64,000 bases of DNA from Coptis chinensis. Its lineage: Eukaryota; Streptophyta; Magnoliopsida; Ranunculales; Ranunculaceae. Positions 34,268 to 46,594 of the stretch are shown here, piece after piece; position 1 is the stretch's first letter, and each line of letters begins with the position of its first letter. The notes below the pieces were generated by a model. It made no database searches. It worked only from the letters and a program-made list of their open reading frames with translations, and was not told where the DNA came from. The DNA lies in assembly GCA_015680905.1 (NCBI GenBank), contig CM027384.1:73069501-73133500 (forward strand), in the 5' to 3' direction. Both the position numbers and the translations under genes were made by a program.

Positions 34268-36145
34268 GAAATCTCCCTAGTGTCCGTATAGTTGGATATA
34301 TTTATTTGTATTTTTCTTTTCACATGTATGACGTAGTATAAGTTAGATTATATATATTATTATCTACTTGTTTCATTTCTTTTGAGGAATTTGGTATATG
34401 AGTAGAAGGTAATATAGATACATCGTGCCAAAAAAATTCATTTTTTTTTTTTTATTTGCATAAGTTTTCAAAAATACAAAAACCCAAAAAGATTTTTATA
34501 GTAGAATAATTATCCTTAGTATAATAAATCATGTATTTCTCGTTCTATATCAAACAACCCATGCCCCAAACCTATTTGGGGTGGCATATTTTCATCATGA
34601 AGAACAGAATACAGAGGTATCGCCGTTTTTGCTCATGTTTCTATGGTAATCTCTTTCATTATCTCTTCATACTTTGAGGACAAAACATTTTTTTTTTTTT
34701 GGTGGTATAGTAATATTTTGCAAAAACTAGGCATTTTCTATATAGTATATAATAGTATATTTCTTCCTTCCTAAATTTTTTTTCGAAAAAGACCAAAAAT
34801 ATTTTTCTGTTTAGTATTAAAAGTCTTGTTTCTTTTTTCTATGATGAATAAATAGTCCATAAGTCTCATTATAACAACAGAGTAAGGATTTTTTATTTGA
34901 ACTTAGACTAATATATGCACAATAGTTTCTACATCTTTTCATGAATGACATCATAGCATTTGTATGTATATAGTTATGAGTTTCCGAGACCAAGGTTAGA
35001 ACAGTTAAGTTCCATATCCTGTGAGAATCTAGCCAAAAACCTCATCTGAATGATTATTGAGTGATGACACAAAGGATGTCCGGATAGAAAGACCACACGT
35101 ACTCCACTTGCTTGAATACCACGCCATATCCTAGGAGAGAATTTAGGCCCTTTTTGGATCGATATAGCCAAATAAACGTTAAAAACCCAAAAAGATAGAT
35201 TTTTCCTTTAGTTACCCCTTTTTGAGCTTTCACCTTTTTCTAAAAGCCTTTTTATTTTTCACTATAAAATCCTAACCCGTTACAAAACCCAATAAAAAGC
35301 TTACCCAGCTGACGAGTTGAGAATTGGATGGATATCAGAAAAAGAGAAGAGAAGACCTTGTACAAAAACAGATCAGTTAGTTGCTTTGAAAAGAAAAGAA
35401 AGAAAGAAAAGAAAGACCCATCAAAAACCAAAAACTCCAAAAAAAAATTCAAATGAGTCAAAAATCGAATCTCCAAAAGTTCAAAATCAAAAGGAGACGA
35501 TATCAAAGACAAAACAAAAAGAGAAACAAAAGCAAGTTAGAACTCCCAAAATTCAAATTCATATGGAGTCACAAAACCAAAGGGCTAAAAGAATGAATCA
35601 CAATTCGGAAGCAAAGAACAAAATGAGGTTTTTCTCTAATTACAAGTATCATGAAGACCCAGTTTCTCAACTTATCAAAAAAAAAATTCCCTTTCTTTTT
35701 CTTTCTAGACCATTACCCTAGCCCCATAACTCCTAATAAAGGACCTCTAGCTCAATTAGGAATATGATGGTGTGATAGTAAGTGGCAAGCGTGATCAATC
35801 GACCCCAATTTCTTTACACGTCATTTGTGTATGTCAGGAATATAAGTGTCTGCTGCATTTGAGAGAACGAAACTTGAGTGAATCTATCAGAGAGTTGTGA
35901 TTGCAACACACCCCTGTGAGAACCCACCTTAAGGACGCTCTCCAAAAGTCTTGGAAACAACTTTGTTTTTGCATTTCATTGCTCATATTTTACATATTTA
36001 TCTTTAGATGATTAAATTACTATACATATGTTATTCTAAGTTCAAAGGATCTTTTCCTTATTCACCGCTAATGAGATATATGGATATTTGAAAATAAATA
36101 AAGAAACAAGACTCTTTGTATTAAATAGAAGAAGTTTGTGAGTAC
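34268..36145 (+). other. Element D 3' UTR, part 1
   Basis: Non-coding. Internal polypurine-like tracts at about 34573-34585 (TATTTGGGGTGGCAT) and 34671-34708 (TTTGAGGACAAAAC ... GGTGGTA). 34980-35170 and 35730-35900 match the 3' UTRs of A, C and E. The Lys-rich frame at 35317-35721 is a purine-rich strand with no conserved protein in the homologues. AGTAC at 36141-36145 is the C target site. Confidence 0.65.
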
Positions 36146-37297
36146 TGATAACACGTAAAAACTCTACTAGATTTCTCTAACTTGATCTTACGTTATCACT
36201 TATTTATTTCCTACTCTCACATGTATATTCCTGCAATATATAGAGTACGGAATCATTCCACTCTTAACTCTCTAGACTTAAACGAATTCAACTAATCAAA
36301 CACAAGGAAACAATGGTGAGAGCAATATTTATAGATGTGAATTTATACTATGAAACTAAATATATAAATTTAACTTATACTAATTTAATTAAAGCAATTG
36401 AATATGACTTAAATAAAATATGGAGAAGAATAGAGAAGGAATTAGGGGGATTTGCTTCCACCTTGATTAATTCTTAATATGTTAGCATAGATTTGTTGTA
36501 ATCCTAATCTTTATGTTTTCACATAAAAGTCAGGTCTTTTTAATCCCTAATTATTCATGACAATCTCTACCAACTAATAATTAGCATGTGAGGCAATTGA
36601 AATCCATTCTCATGGTGAATTAACTACCTTCTAGAGTGGAATAGATTACTACAACTATTCTATACTAACACATCAAGTCGTCATCAAAGCTTTAATCAAA
36701 CCTCTCTAATGGAGGTTTAGCTAAGATTCATTAGACTATCATAATTAAAAGAATAAGAATAAGACATAATGAATAACTACTTTAATAAGAATAACTTAAA
36801 TTAAATTAATGGTGTCTAGGCTAATAAAACTAGGTTTAGACTAAATTAATTAACTAATGGGAAGGAGAGAGAGAGAGAGAGCTAAATTATTCTAACTAAT
36901 TTAAAATGGGCCTAGACCATTGGAAAGAGCTTTCTGAGCCGGTCATTTTGATATAAAATGGGCCCAAATCCAAGGCCTGAGTCCAAAGATATGGTCTTTT
37001 GAAGTTCTATTGACTTTTCTTCAGCTCTCTAATCCGGTTTCACTTTCACTTAACAGTTTTAACTTGGGCTTCTTAAGGGTTTTTCCTCCATTAAACTTAG
37101 GTTTTCTTCATGGAACTTTTCTAGCAATCACTTTAGCTCCTTTTAGCGCCTAATTAGTAACGAATTGACATGTATTCAACTCCGAAGCCTGAAATACTAA
37201 AAAAAACATATAATTAGTGATAAACCTATATAATAACATAATTAGCTAAATAGAAATACTATTAAAGGGTTTAAACTACAGTTTTGGGCTCTTATCA
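36146..37297 (-). repeat. 3' LTR of C
   Basis: 1152 bp. Relative to the 5' LTR it lacks about 190 bp (corresponding to about 52505-52690), including the TATA region. Its GA run at 36865-36880 is much shorter. Confidence 0.9.
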
Positions 37298-37315
37298 AAC
37301 CACCCCCCAAACAAC
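37298..37315 (-). promoter_or_regulatory. Polypurine tract of C
   Basis: In sense GTTGTTTGGGGGGTGGTT directly before the 3' LTR. Confidence 0.85.
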
Positions 37316-37431
37316 ATTTTGTTTGTCCTCAAGCAAATATGTGAAATTAAAAGAAGTGGCAAAAATGTATTTTTAACTAATCTCGTTTCGCTGAGTGCAA
37401 CTGCATTGACCCTATGCAATAAGGTCTTAAA

Positions 37432-37469
37432 CCACTAGGAATTTCCGAGTGGACGAGTTATAGCCTCGT
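37432..37469 (-). promoter_or_regulatory. Tandem hairpins of element C
   Basis: In sense ACGAG-(7)-CTCGT abuts CCACTCGG-(5)-CCTAGTGG (7 of 8 pairs). The pair lies 135 bp before the 3' LTR. Same structure in D, E and F. Confidence 0.7.
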
Positions 37470-37809
37470 GAGATCTTTCTAGAAAAGGTACTCACAAACT
37501 TTAATTATACTACAACGACTAAGAAATAAAAGTAATTGTACCCTAATTTTATCTCAGAATCTATACATCTCACTAGTATTTAAACAAGGATGATCATTCT
37601 AAAACTTAAATTAATATATGCATAATAATCAAATCATCTTAAGATAAACAACTATACACTGAACTATGATATGAAATGCAATGGCAGGTCCGTTTATGAA
37701 ACTTTTGGTTAGCGTGCCTAAGTAGGTTCTCATAAGATATGTGCTAAAACACATAACACTCTGATTTTTCCACTAAAGTTTGCTAACTCCAATGTGCAGT
37801 GGGCACACG

Positions 37810-39387
37810 TGACACGCACTCCTTTTTTTGTGTGAGATGGTATATGGATGATGTAGATAGATGATGGTCGTTGAACAAAATAGAAGCATATCAAAATCTA
37901 ATTATCCCTCAATAAGTAAAGGATGAGTAGGGTATCGTTCCACTTTTAAGTGTATGTTATGTGAAGGACAGGACTGGAAAGGGGTTTGAGGGATTAAAAA
38001 CTATGATTATAGATTTTAAATTCTAATGCTAAACTAAACTAAACTAACTAAACTATTGAGAATTTATAAGAAAGGGAATTCAAGAGATTAGAATCCACCA
38101 ATACTTTTGATCGGTGACCTTCTGCTTCATGGTTGTTCTCACAAGTAGACTACAATTAGGCAATTGAGTGAGTGCCGATACCCTCTTGGACCAAACATCG
38201 TTAACAAATAACTCTACTTAAAGTTGTTCTTATATTTATGCTACTAGTATCTTCTTTCCTTTTATGTGAGCTTGGGCAGCTATTCAATGAATCACCATTT
38301 AAGGCAAACACAAGGAATACTTTCCTTATTCTAAAACACTACACAACTAGAAGAAAAATAGAGAATAATAGTATAATATTCAATTACAATAAATAAAACC
38401 CTATTTTAACATTATATTCAACTGTAATAAATAAAAGCATGTCACTAGCAAATATTCAATTGCAATAAATAAAACCCTAAACTAGCATGATATTCGATTG
38501 CAATAAATAAAAACCTTAATCTATACTTCCATCCCCTGGTCTGGGCAATGAAACTAATAACTAAAAACATAAAGAACTAACATGATTAAAGAACACCATG
38601 AACTAGAAGAATCATTAAATTTTAAGCACTGGCTTCATCTCCTCCCTTGAAGGAGAATATTAGCCTTCCATAAAGAAGGAAGAACATAAAGAATGAGAAG
38701 AAGAAGAGTTGAAGAACATAAGACTAGAAAGACTAATTTATTAAGACTCGGCTAGTTAAAACCGAATCTTTTATTATTAATCTCTCTCTGCCTTAAGTTA
38801 TGGAGACAAGGGTATAAGTGAATTGGCAAATTACATGAGGCACTTAGGTCCTCTATTTATAGGGGTTACAATGAGTTCTAGACGCATTCCAAACTGTCAT
38901 TTGTTTCCTAATACAAATCAACTTCTTTCATAGTCCAAATTAGTCTCCAAAACTAAAAGGAATTGGCTATAGTGTTATTTCATGCGTCTGGACTCATGAT
39001 CCATGCGTCTCAGACGCGAGCAATGCGTCCCAGATGCGGAAGTCTATTTTGGCTCTTCTGCTCTATCCTTCTATCCTCTTTTGTGGGCTTTGGTCCAAGC
39101 AACGAATCCTTTGGCCTTGGGCTTCCAAATAGGCTTTAAAATAGGTCCAAGTTGCATCTTTAATAGCTTCAATTCCTTGGCGTTCTCCATGATTGTCCAC
39201 AGGTTTCCCATGTGATCCTTAATGCTTTGAATTGCTCTGTTTTACCCATTTTTCTCTAATATTCCACAAAACTCTCTTTTTCACTTGTAGAATCATAAAA
39301 CATAACTTACAAACACTATTAGTCCACTAAGGTGGCTAAACAAGAGGCATAATCGAGGGTTAAATTGCACTTTTTGAGCACTTATCA
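37810..39387 (-). repeat. 3' LTR of F
   Basis: Sense TGATAAGTGCTC...GTGCGTGTCA. TATA box CTATAAATAGAGG at about 38877-38865. CpG-rich ATGCGTC/CCAGATGCG repeats at 38980-39040, one copy fewer than in the 5' LTR. Confidence 0.9.
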
Positions 39388-39531
39388 CAACTCCCAACTA
39401 GCCTTTTGCTAGTCTCTTAGCAAATAAGATAAAAAAATAGATAAGTGACTAAAATCACATCCTAATAACAAAAATAAAATCCTAACTCATTTTCGCAGGC
39501 ATCGCAATTGCATATGCAATAAGGCTTTAAA

Positions 39532-39569
39532 CCTTTAAGTTCCCCAAAAAGGACGAGTTATAGTCTCGT
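39532..39569 (-). promoter_or_regulatory. Tandem hairpins of element F
   Basis: In sense ACGAG-(7)-CTCGT abuts CCTTT-(11)-AAAGG. Compared with E, stem 2 has two compensatory pair changes (A-T to T-A and C-G to T-A). It lies 145 bp before the 3' LTR. The PPT GGCTAGTTGGGAGTTG lies at 39388-39403. Confidence 0.7.
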
Positions 39570-41481
39570 GAGGGTTTTTAGGTGATATACCCACAAAATT
39601 AATCAATAGCATGTTCAAGAATGATAGTATTTTTCAGAGAGAGAAATTCCTTACCCACTTAGTACTTACTCCAATAGACAGTCTCCATTGCTAACTACAT
39701 TACTGCAAAGACTCATAGATTATGATGGGAGATAGTAAAAATTGACAAAATTCTCAATCAAGGCTTATGTTTGTACTTAGTCAATCTCATATACTCTCCT
39801 ATCCAAGAAACGGAATCCCTAGTTTACCTTTAGACAGATAATCTTGACTTTCAATCATCACCGATTATACTCTCAGAAAAGAATCTCTCAGAAGATGGTC
39901 TACTATTTTACCTCATGTATGTGGGGAAAAGAATAATGAATATGAACATCCCACATACTACCTTGAAAAACGGACTTCTAGATGACAGTAGTCTCATGGA
40001 AAGAATGTCAATCATATGTGAAGTGTCGGGTCCTTCACTTTAGCATCCTCTCACCTATTCTAGACTTTGTATCATACTGTAGTGATAAATCATGGGTTGT
40101 AACTTGGCTTGGGTATTGGTTTATAAAGGAAAGGTAAAAAGGATTCTAAGGTTGTTTCTAAAAACACTAAGGGTTTCGCTTCTTTCTTTGGAAGATTTCT
40201 TTAAATTCTGTATTGCAAAGAAAATTCTTCCTTTGCTTTAGCTTTTCCATCCATTTTGTTCAACTTTTTTTTTTTTTAACTCAGTGGTATATCCTTGATT
40301 AGTACTGGATATGCTTGTTTTCCACTAGTTTCTTTCACTTAGAACAGAATGATGGTTTTCATTGTATCTCTCTGATATTTCCTTGTAATCTTCCTTTTGT
40401 GCTCTTTCTTCCTCTTTGTGCCCCTCGTATTCTCAGAAACATATGGGTATGGCTGATAAAGATTTTGGCTATACACCTTGTCTGGAGTTGGGTAAAGGGT
40501 AAAGGGTTTTATGAAAGAAAATGGCTTATTGTAAGGCTCAAAAGGGTTTAACATGATGGTCCTACTAGGTGGGATAAATGTTGAATGGGTTCACTACTTG
40601 ACTTATCAGTATGATACTCTGTTTCGAATAGACTACAAGACCTAATGACTATCTCCCTAGTTGATGTCACTTTGTGATTAACCAAATCAACGAATAATGA
40701 GACTATATTACAACGACATAAATAACTTAAAGATGTTGAGTCATTAAGACTCGGATTTTTCGTAAGAACTCTCCAAAGAATGGGTATAAAGCTCAAGTCT
40801 CACGGGCTAAGTCTAAAAAAATCTGCTTCTAGTTTACTAGGGATTAAATCTCTCTTCTAATCAAACGTACACAAAACTAACCAAGTACTATGGTGGTGCC
40901 TTGATAAAGAATTCTATCAACAAGAACTATGTCTGAGCATAATAAATAGTCTAAGCGATAGTGAAATCAACAATATCAACTATCTATCAAACTCAACACT
41001 AAGCAGTATAGAATCTATATCCCAGACTCATCATTAAAATTCATTTTTCTCATGCTACTGATATAGTAATAAAAATATTTTTGTTTTTGAAAACTAATTT
41101 TCAAAATTCATTTCTCAAGTACACCCTCCCCCAACTTAACATATGCATTGTCCTCAATGTATAGAAATTAAGTAAATGAAATGAATGAGAAAAAAGGAAG
41201 ATGTTACCATTGATGCCGAATATCAAAATTAATCCAAAAATAAGAACATTTCCTTTTACCAAGTTTATTTATTTTTTTTTCTTTTTTTTTAGGTCTTTTT
41301 AAGTCAGATCCCTAAGACTATATATTATATCATGCATTATCAATTTGGAGTAAGGAGATTAGATTTTCTTACCCAAATCTGACGAAGGTTTGGAGGGTGA
41401 GGAGATCTCACCTTGTGGGTTATCAAAAATACTCCTTGATATCTGGAAAGATTGCTGGTGAGGTTGCTTCTCTACCTTGAA
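39570..41481 (-). other. Element F 3' UTR
   Basis: No coding frame. Internal polypurine module at 41120-41157 (in sense TTGAGGACAATGC ... AAGTTGGGGGAGGGTGT). Conserved motif at 41290-41320 (TAGGGATCTGACTTAAAAAG in sense). Confidence 0.7.
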
Positions 41482-41991
41482 CTATTTCAGGTCTGATGAT
41501 TGTGTGATAGGCCTTGTGGTTCCTCTGTGTAGAAGTTTGACGAAAATCTTTCTTTCTAATAGGACAATAGTATCTGATGTGTACCCTTTACCACCACAGT
41601 AATGACAATGGATGTCTGGCTTACTACACTCAAGGTGGGCAGTAGACTGGTTCACATACTTCTCTCGTTCAAACAATGATGGTGTAGAAGAAGCTTCAGC
41701 AGTGCAATTTTTCTTATCAATATGGTCCACTTTCTGCTTCAGAAGACTCATTTTAGTTTCTAGATTCTGTTGTTTTTCCAAAACTTCTTTAAGTTGATTC
41801 TCTAGTAACCCGATTTTTAAGGCAAGTAGAAGTCTGTTGTTCATCTGAAATATAAAGTTCATCTTCTCAAGGTATGATACTCTCTCTGTCAATTTTCCAT
41901 TCTGCTCACTTAAATTCTGAATTTTTTGCAGAGATTCCAAGAACATAGCTAGCAATGCCTCTGTGGTGGGGTTCTCAGGTTCATCACAGTT
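41482..41991 (-). pseudogene. Coiled coil plus zinc knuckle module of F
   Basis: In the same frame as the protease above it. Residues ~15-105 from LLAMFLESLQKIQNL to LKQKVDHIDKK form a long Leu/Lys/Glu heptad region. A Ser/Thr linker follows, then CHYCGGKGYTSDT, a CX2CX4HX4C knuckle with His changed to Tyr. A two-base insertion after GATACT shifts the frame just before the final Cys and the CPIRKK sequence. The module resembles Gag C termini of other plant retroelements (helical region plus knuckle) and stands where RT would begin. Roles in multimerisation or RNA binding are inferred. Confidence 0.6.
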
Positions 41992-42645
41992 TTATGTAGA
42001 TTGAGCACTCTCAATTGTATCTTCGAATGGGAAGGATTCTTGTATCATGCTATCAAGGAAGTACACCTCTCCACCTTCGGTGTTATCACAATCCTTATGC
42101 AACAGGTGAAAGATATTTATGTCCATGGACATCTTACCAAAGTTAATCTTTATTTCACCATTGTGACAATTTATCAAAGCTTTTGTGGTAGCGAGGAAAA
42201 GTCGGCCTAGAATAATTGGAATTTTATCAAAGCTTTTGCGGTAGCAAGGAAAGGTCGGCCTAGAATAATTAGAATTTTATCAAAGGCCTCCTGGGTGTCT
42301 ATCACAATGAAATCCACTAGATATGCCTCAGGGAATCTTGGTAGAACGGTCAGCTAACTTCAATTTGACTTTTGTAGGCTTTAGGTTTTCCAGGCCCAAC
42401 GTTTAGTACACATGATATGGCAAAAGATTAACACTAGCACCAAGGTCTAAAAGAGCATTACCCGTGAATTTTTCCCCTATCTTGCATGATATTGTAGGAC
42501 TTCCTAGATCTTTGAGCTTGACTGGAGCTTGCTGATGGATAATAGATGTTGTTTGTCCAGCTAGAAACACTCGCTTTGGAACATGAGTACTTCTTTTTAT
42601 GTTGCATGCATCCTTAAAAAATTTGGCATATGATAGCAACTAGTT
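41992..42645 (-). pseudogene. Element F protease
   Basis: MLSYAKFFKDACN and VPKRVFL lead to the active site LLDLGASVNLLPYHVY at about 42440-42400, followed by a stop. Decayed readings continue with a VDFIVIDTQEAF segment and ILGRPFLATAKALI. A 53-bp tandem duplication (42171-42223 and 42224-42276) repeats the LGRPFLATAKAL coding sequence and breaks the frame. The tail INCHNGEIKINFGKMSMDINIF is intact. Aspartic protease, Athila type. Confidence 0.8.
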
Positions 42646-42872
42646 GATGGCTTTGAGAAATGGGATATTGATGTTATCTTTCTCAAATGCCTCCTTCATC
42701 TCTAAAAATTGCTTGTCCTTTTTGCTTTGAGCAAAAAACATAGGAAAAGGTGCCTTTGGTACAAACACATCATCATGTGTCTGCTCTTCTTTCTCTTTGG
42801 CATTCTTGCATATCTTGTCTTGGTCATCTTGACAAATGGGAGTGGAAAGGATTTCCCCACTTCCTTTTGAAC

Positions 42873-44468
42873 TTAATTTGAAATCTTGACTGATTGCTCT
42901 GTAGCAATGTTATCATGAGAAGGTAAGTCAACCTTGTTGTCTATCTTCAATCCTGATCTAAGAGTAGTAACTAAGCTGACATGATCATGGAGGTGATCAA
43001 TACTAGAAGTTGTCCCAATGTGGCATACATCTTCACTCTTCGATATTGGTTCCAATAAGCTAGGTTGAGTGGCTTGTGTCTTTACAGACAAAGCAGTGGT
43101 GAGTTGGTCGACCTTAGCTTCTAGAGACTCTATTCTAGAACATTGACTTGCATGAGATTGTTGGAGATTGAGCTGAGACTATGCAATAAGCTCTAGAACA
43201 CTTTCAAACTTTTGATTTTTCTGTGATAGCAAAGTAATAGTATTCTCCAGGTTGGTAGGTGCGGCATAATTTCTCCTGGAATCAGACACTAACTCTCCAC
43301 TTGTATTGGAATTCTATTGAGAGTATAATTGTTGTTGAGGAACCAACTGTGAAGCTTGACTTGTCTGTGGAATATAACTTTGATCTTGAGAACCTGGGGG
43401 TCCAGCGTTCTGTCTCCAATAATTGCCTTGAAAGTTGTTACCACCTTGGTTGTGCCTCTGAAATGAGTTTATATTGTACTCTCCAACTGATGCATGTTGA
43501 TAGTAACCAGGACATTCTAGAGTTGCATGGGAAGTGTCCAAATAGACTTCGCAGTATCATCTAGCTTGCATGATTGGGAGAGATTTAGTTTGAGACTTGC
43601 TGATCTTGGAGGGATTCATGGAGAACTGATTGAATTTCTTACTCATAGTTTCAATGCTATTGGCCAGGCTAGCCAATGTAGACTTCAGTTCTTGATTTGA
43701 TTGTTCATGTGCTTGGTAACCAAATTGCTTTGGCTCCACCTCCATGCTAGCGACATCCTCATTGTTAGTAGTCCATTGTTGTGCTTCTTCAGCTAAATTC
43801 TCGAGAAAGTTGTAAGCTTCCTCTCCATCCATTGATGTAAACTTGCCTTTGTGCATTGATTGTATCATCTACTTGTTCATCATCGAGAGTCCTCGATAGA
43901 AAAAATGAGCCAGTGTGCTCTTGTCGTATCCATGATGTGTACACGAGACTAGCAGATTGTTGAATCGCTCCCAACTACAATTATATTCTTCAGTCGCCTT
44001 TCCTTTGAAATTGTTGATAACTTGTTGCATGGCATCAATCTTCTGGGGTGGGTAGAACTTGTTCATAAACTTTGTTCTCAACTTCTCCCAGTTGTCTATT
44101 GAATTGATCGGCTGTGCAGTTAACCATTTGGATGCTTTACCTTCGAGTGAGAGTGGAAAAAGAACTAACTTGATACTCTCATCTTTGATATTCTGGTTCT
44201 TGAAAGTTCTGATGATTGATAGAAATTTGTTCATGTGGACATAAGGTTGAACATTGTCTGAACCGTTGAACTTTGGAAGCATAGAGATTACTGATGCTCT
44301 AAGTTCAAACTGGTTAGCTTCTGTCTCTGGAAAAACAATACTGCTGGGTGGGTCTCCAATGATTGGCGAATAGAAATCGCTCAGCTTCTTCCTCTGCTGT
44401 GCTTGCATGGGTGGGATAGCTTCAGGATTATTGGTGTCCATAACACCTCCATCATTCGTTGCGGCCAT
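42873..44468 (-). pseudogene. Element F gag
   Basis: One frame runs from MAATNDGGVMD (44468) to 42873, broken only by stops at about 43869, 43557, 43314 and 43178. At least three of these are single C-to-T changes of Gln or Arg codons. Capsid domain: FELRASVISML, HMNKFLSIIRTF, FPLSLEGKASKWL, LRTKFMNKFYPPQK, CSWERFNNLLVSCTHHG and LAHFFYRGL. Zinc knuckle CEVY-x4-H-x4-C near 43545-43505 (second Cys to Tyr). Gln-rich linker, then LVTTLRSGLKIDNK near 42970. This is the clearest Athila-type Gag in the window. Confidence 0.85.
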
Positions 44469-45013
44469 TGTATCAATCTTGTCTAGTATTCTTGATATGC
44501 GAAGATGATGAAAAACTATCCTACTATGCTTGAATGCAATTAAACTAATATGCAACTATTCTAAATTATACTAATATGCAAAACTACTTTTCTTCAACTG
44601 GGTTGGGCTTTGCAGCTAGTATCTGGCCCGTTGTCTAAAGCTGTCTCTTCTAGGGTTATGGTGAATCACTTGGATTGCTTAAGTACCACGGCCCACAGAC
44701 GATCATCTGTTTGTCAAGATTCAGACAAAAAATACTAGAGTTTGATGTTTCGCTGTGTTGGCTTACAACTTCAATTGTTGAAAAGGTCCTAAATGCAATT
44801 ATAGTAGAAAACAATAAAACTAAACTACGATGCAAATATACTAAAAATGAAATAAAAAGAATAAAGATTCGACTAACCTGGATGGTAGATCTTATCTTCG
44901 AGATGTCCTTCAAGCTTCTTTCTTTCTCAAAAGGATGGATGATGCGGCTAAAATTACCTCAAGATCCAAAATTCTAACCTTGAAAGAAAGCGTTAAACAT
45001 AAACAACTTAAAA
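44469..45013 (-). other. Element F leader
   Basis: Non-coding sequence between primer site and gag. No GC-rich repeats of the A/C/E kind seen here. Confidence 0.5.
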
Positions 45014-45027
45014 CGGCAGCGACACCA
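45014..45027 (-). promoter_or_regulatory. Primer-binding site of F
   Basis: In sense TGGTGTCGCTGCCG, two bases after the LTR. Eleven of 14 match the tRNA-Asp complement and all differences are transitions. Confidence 0.8.
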
Positions 45028-45029
45028 TT

Positions 45030-46589
45030 TGACACGCGCTCCTTTTTTTGTGTGAGATGGTATATGGATGATGTAGATAGATGATGGTCGTTGAATAAAA
45101 TAGAAGCGTATCAAAACCTAATTATCCCTTAATAAGTAAAAGATAAGTAGGGTATCGTTCCACTTTTAGTGTATGTTATGTGAAGGACAGGACTGGAAAG
45201 GGGGTTTGAGGGATTAAAAACTATGATTATAGATTTTAGATCTAATGCTAAACTAAACTAAACTAACTAAACTATTGAGAATTTATAAGAGAGGGAATTC
45301 AAGAGATTAGAATCCACTAATACTTTTGATCTGTGACCTTCTGCTTCATGGTTGTTCTCACAAGTAGACTACAATTAAGTAATCAAGCGAGTGTCGATGC
45401 CCTCTTGGACCAAACATCGTTAACAAATAACTATACTTAAGGTTGTTCCTATGTTTATGCTACTAGTATCTTCTTTTCTTTTATGTGAGCTTGGGCAGCT
45501 ATTCAATGAATCACCATCTAAGGCAAACACAAGGAATACTTTCCTTACTCTAAAACACTACACAACTAGAAGAAAAGTAGAGAATAATAGTATAATATTC
45601 AATTACAATAAATAAAACCCTATTCTAGTATTATATTCAATTGCAATAAATAAAACAGTAAACTAGCATGATATTCGATTGCAATAAATAAAAACCTTAA
45701 TCTATACTTCCATCCCCTAGTTTGGGCAATGGAACTAATAACTAGAAACATAAAAAACTAACCTGATTGAAGAACACCATGAACCAGAAGAATTATTAAA
45801 TCTTAAGCACTAGCTTCATCTCCTCCCTTGAAGATGAAGATTAGATTTCCATAAAGAAGGAAGAACACGAAGAACGAGAAGAAAAAGAGATGAAGAACAT
45901 AAGACTAGAAAGACTAATTTATTAAGACTCGGCTAGTTAAAACCGAATCTTTTATTATTAATCTCTTTCTGCCTCAAGTTCTGGAGATAAGAGTATAAGT
46001 GAATTGGCAAATTACATGAGGCACGTAGGTCCTCTATTTATAGGGGTTACAATGAGTTCTAAAAGCATTCCAAACCGTCATTTGTTTCCTAATACAAATC
46101 AACTTCTTTCATAGTCCAAATTCGTCTCCAAAACTGAGAAGGAATTGGCTACAGTGTCGTTTCATGCGTCTAGACTCATGATCCATGTGTCTCAGATGCG
46201 AGCAATGCGTCTGGACGTGCGATCCATGCGTCCCAGATGCGGAAGTCTATTTGGCTCTTCTGCTCTATCATTCTATCCTCTTTTGTGGGCTTTGGTCCAA
46301 GCAACGAATCCTTTGGCCTTGGGCTTCCAAATAGGCTTTAAAATAGGTCCAAGTCGCATCTTTAATAGCTTCAATTCCTTGGCCTTCTCCATGATTGTCC
46401 ACGGGCTTCCCATGTGATCCTTAATGCTCTGAATTGCTCCATTTTACCCCTTTTTCTCCAATATTCCACAAAACTCTCTTTTTCACCTTTAAAATCATAA
46501 AACATAACTTACAAACACTATTAGTCCACTAAGGTGGCTAAACAAGAGGCATAATCGAGGGTTAAATTGCACTTTTTGAGCATTTATCA
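45030..46589 (-). repeat. 5' LTR of F
   Basis: 1560 bp, very similar to the 3' LTR. TATA box at about 46043-46031. An extra ATGCGTCTGGACGTGCG repeat copy lies at 46204-46230. Confidence 0.9.
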
Positions 46590-46594
46590 ACACG

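Larger units (their letters stand above)
37810..46589 (-). mobile_element. Element F: gag-protease-coiled-coil element inserted in C
   Basis: LTRs 37810-39387 and 45030-46589 with inverted ends TGA...TCA, flanked by a perfect ACACG duplication (37805-37809 and 46590-46594). 8.8 kb. A different LTR family from A/C/E but with the same primer type, conserved motif and hairpins. Sense order: leader, gag, linker with TLRSG, protease, coiled coil with zinc knuckle, 3' UTR. No RT or integrase. The perfect duplication and open-frame structure suggest it is younger than C and D. Confidence 0.9.

Noticed and set aside
35317-35721. 134-codon Lys-rich ORF in the D 3' UTR
   Set aside because: It is a purine-rich strand (AAG/AAA/GAA). 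The homologous regions of A, C and E have no matching protein, so the open frame is a composition effect.
39003-39215. 70- to 90-codon ORFs in both F LTRs (also 46145-46417)
   Set aside because: Same reason: LTR duplicates, antisense to the element and over its promoter.
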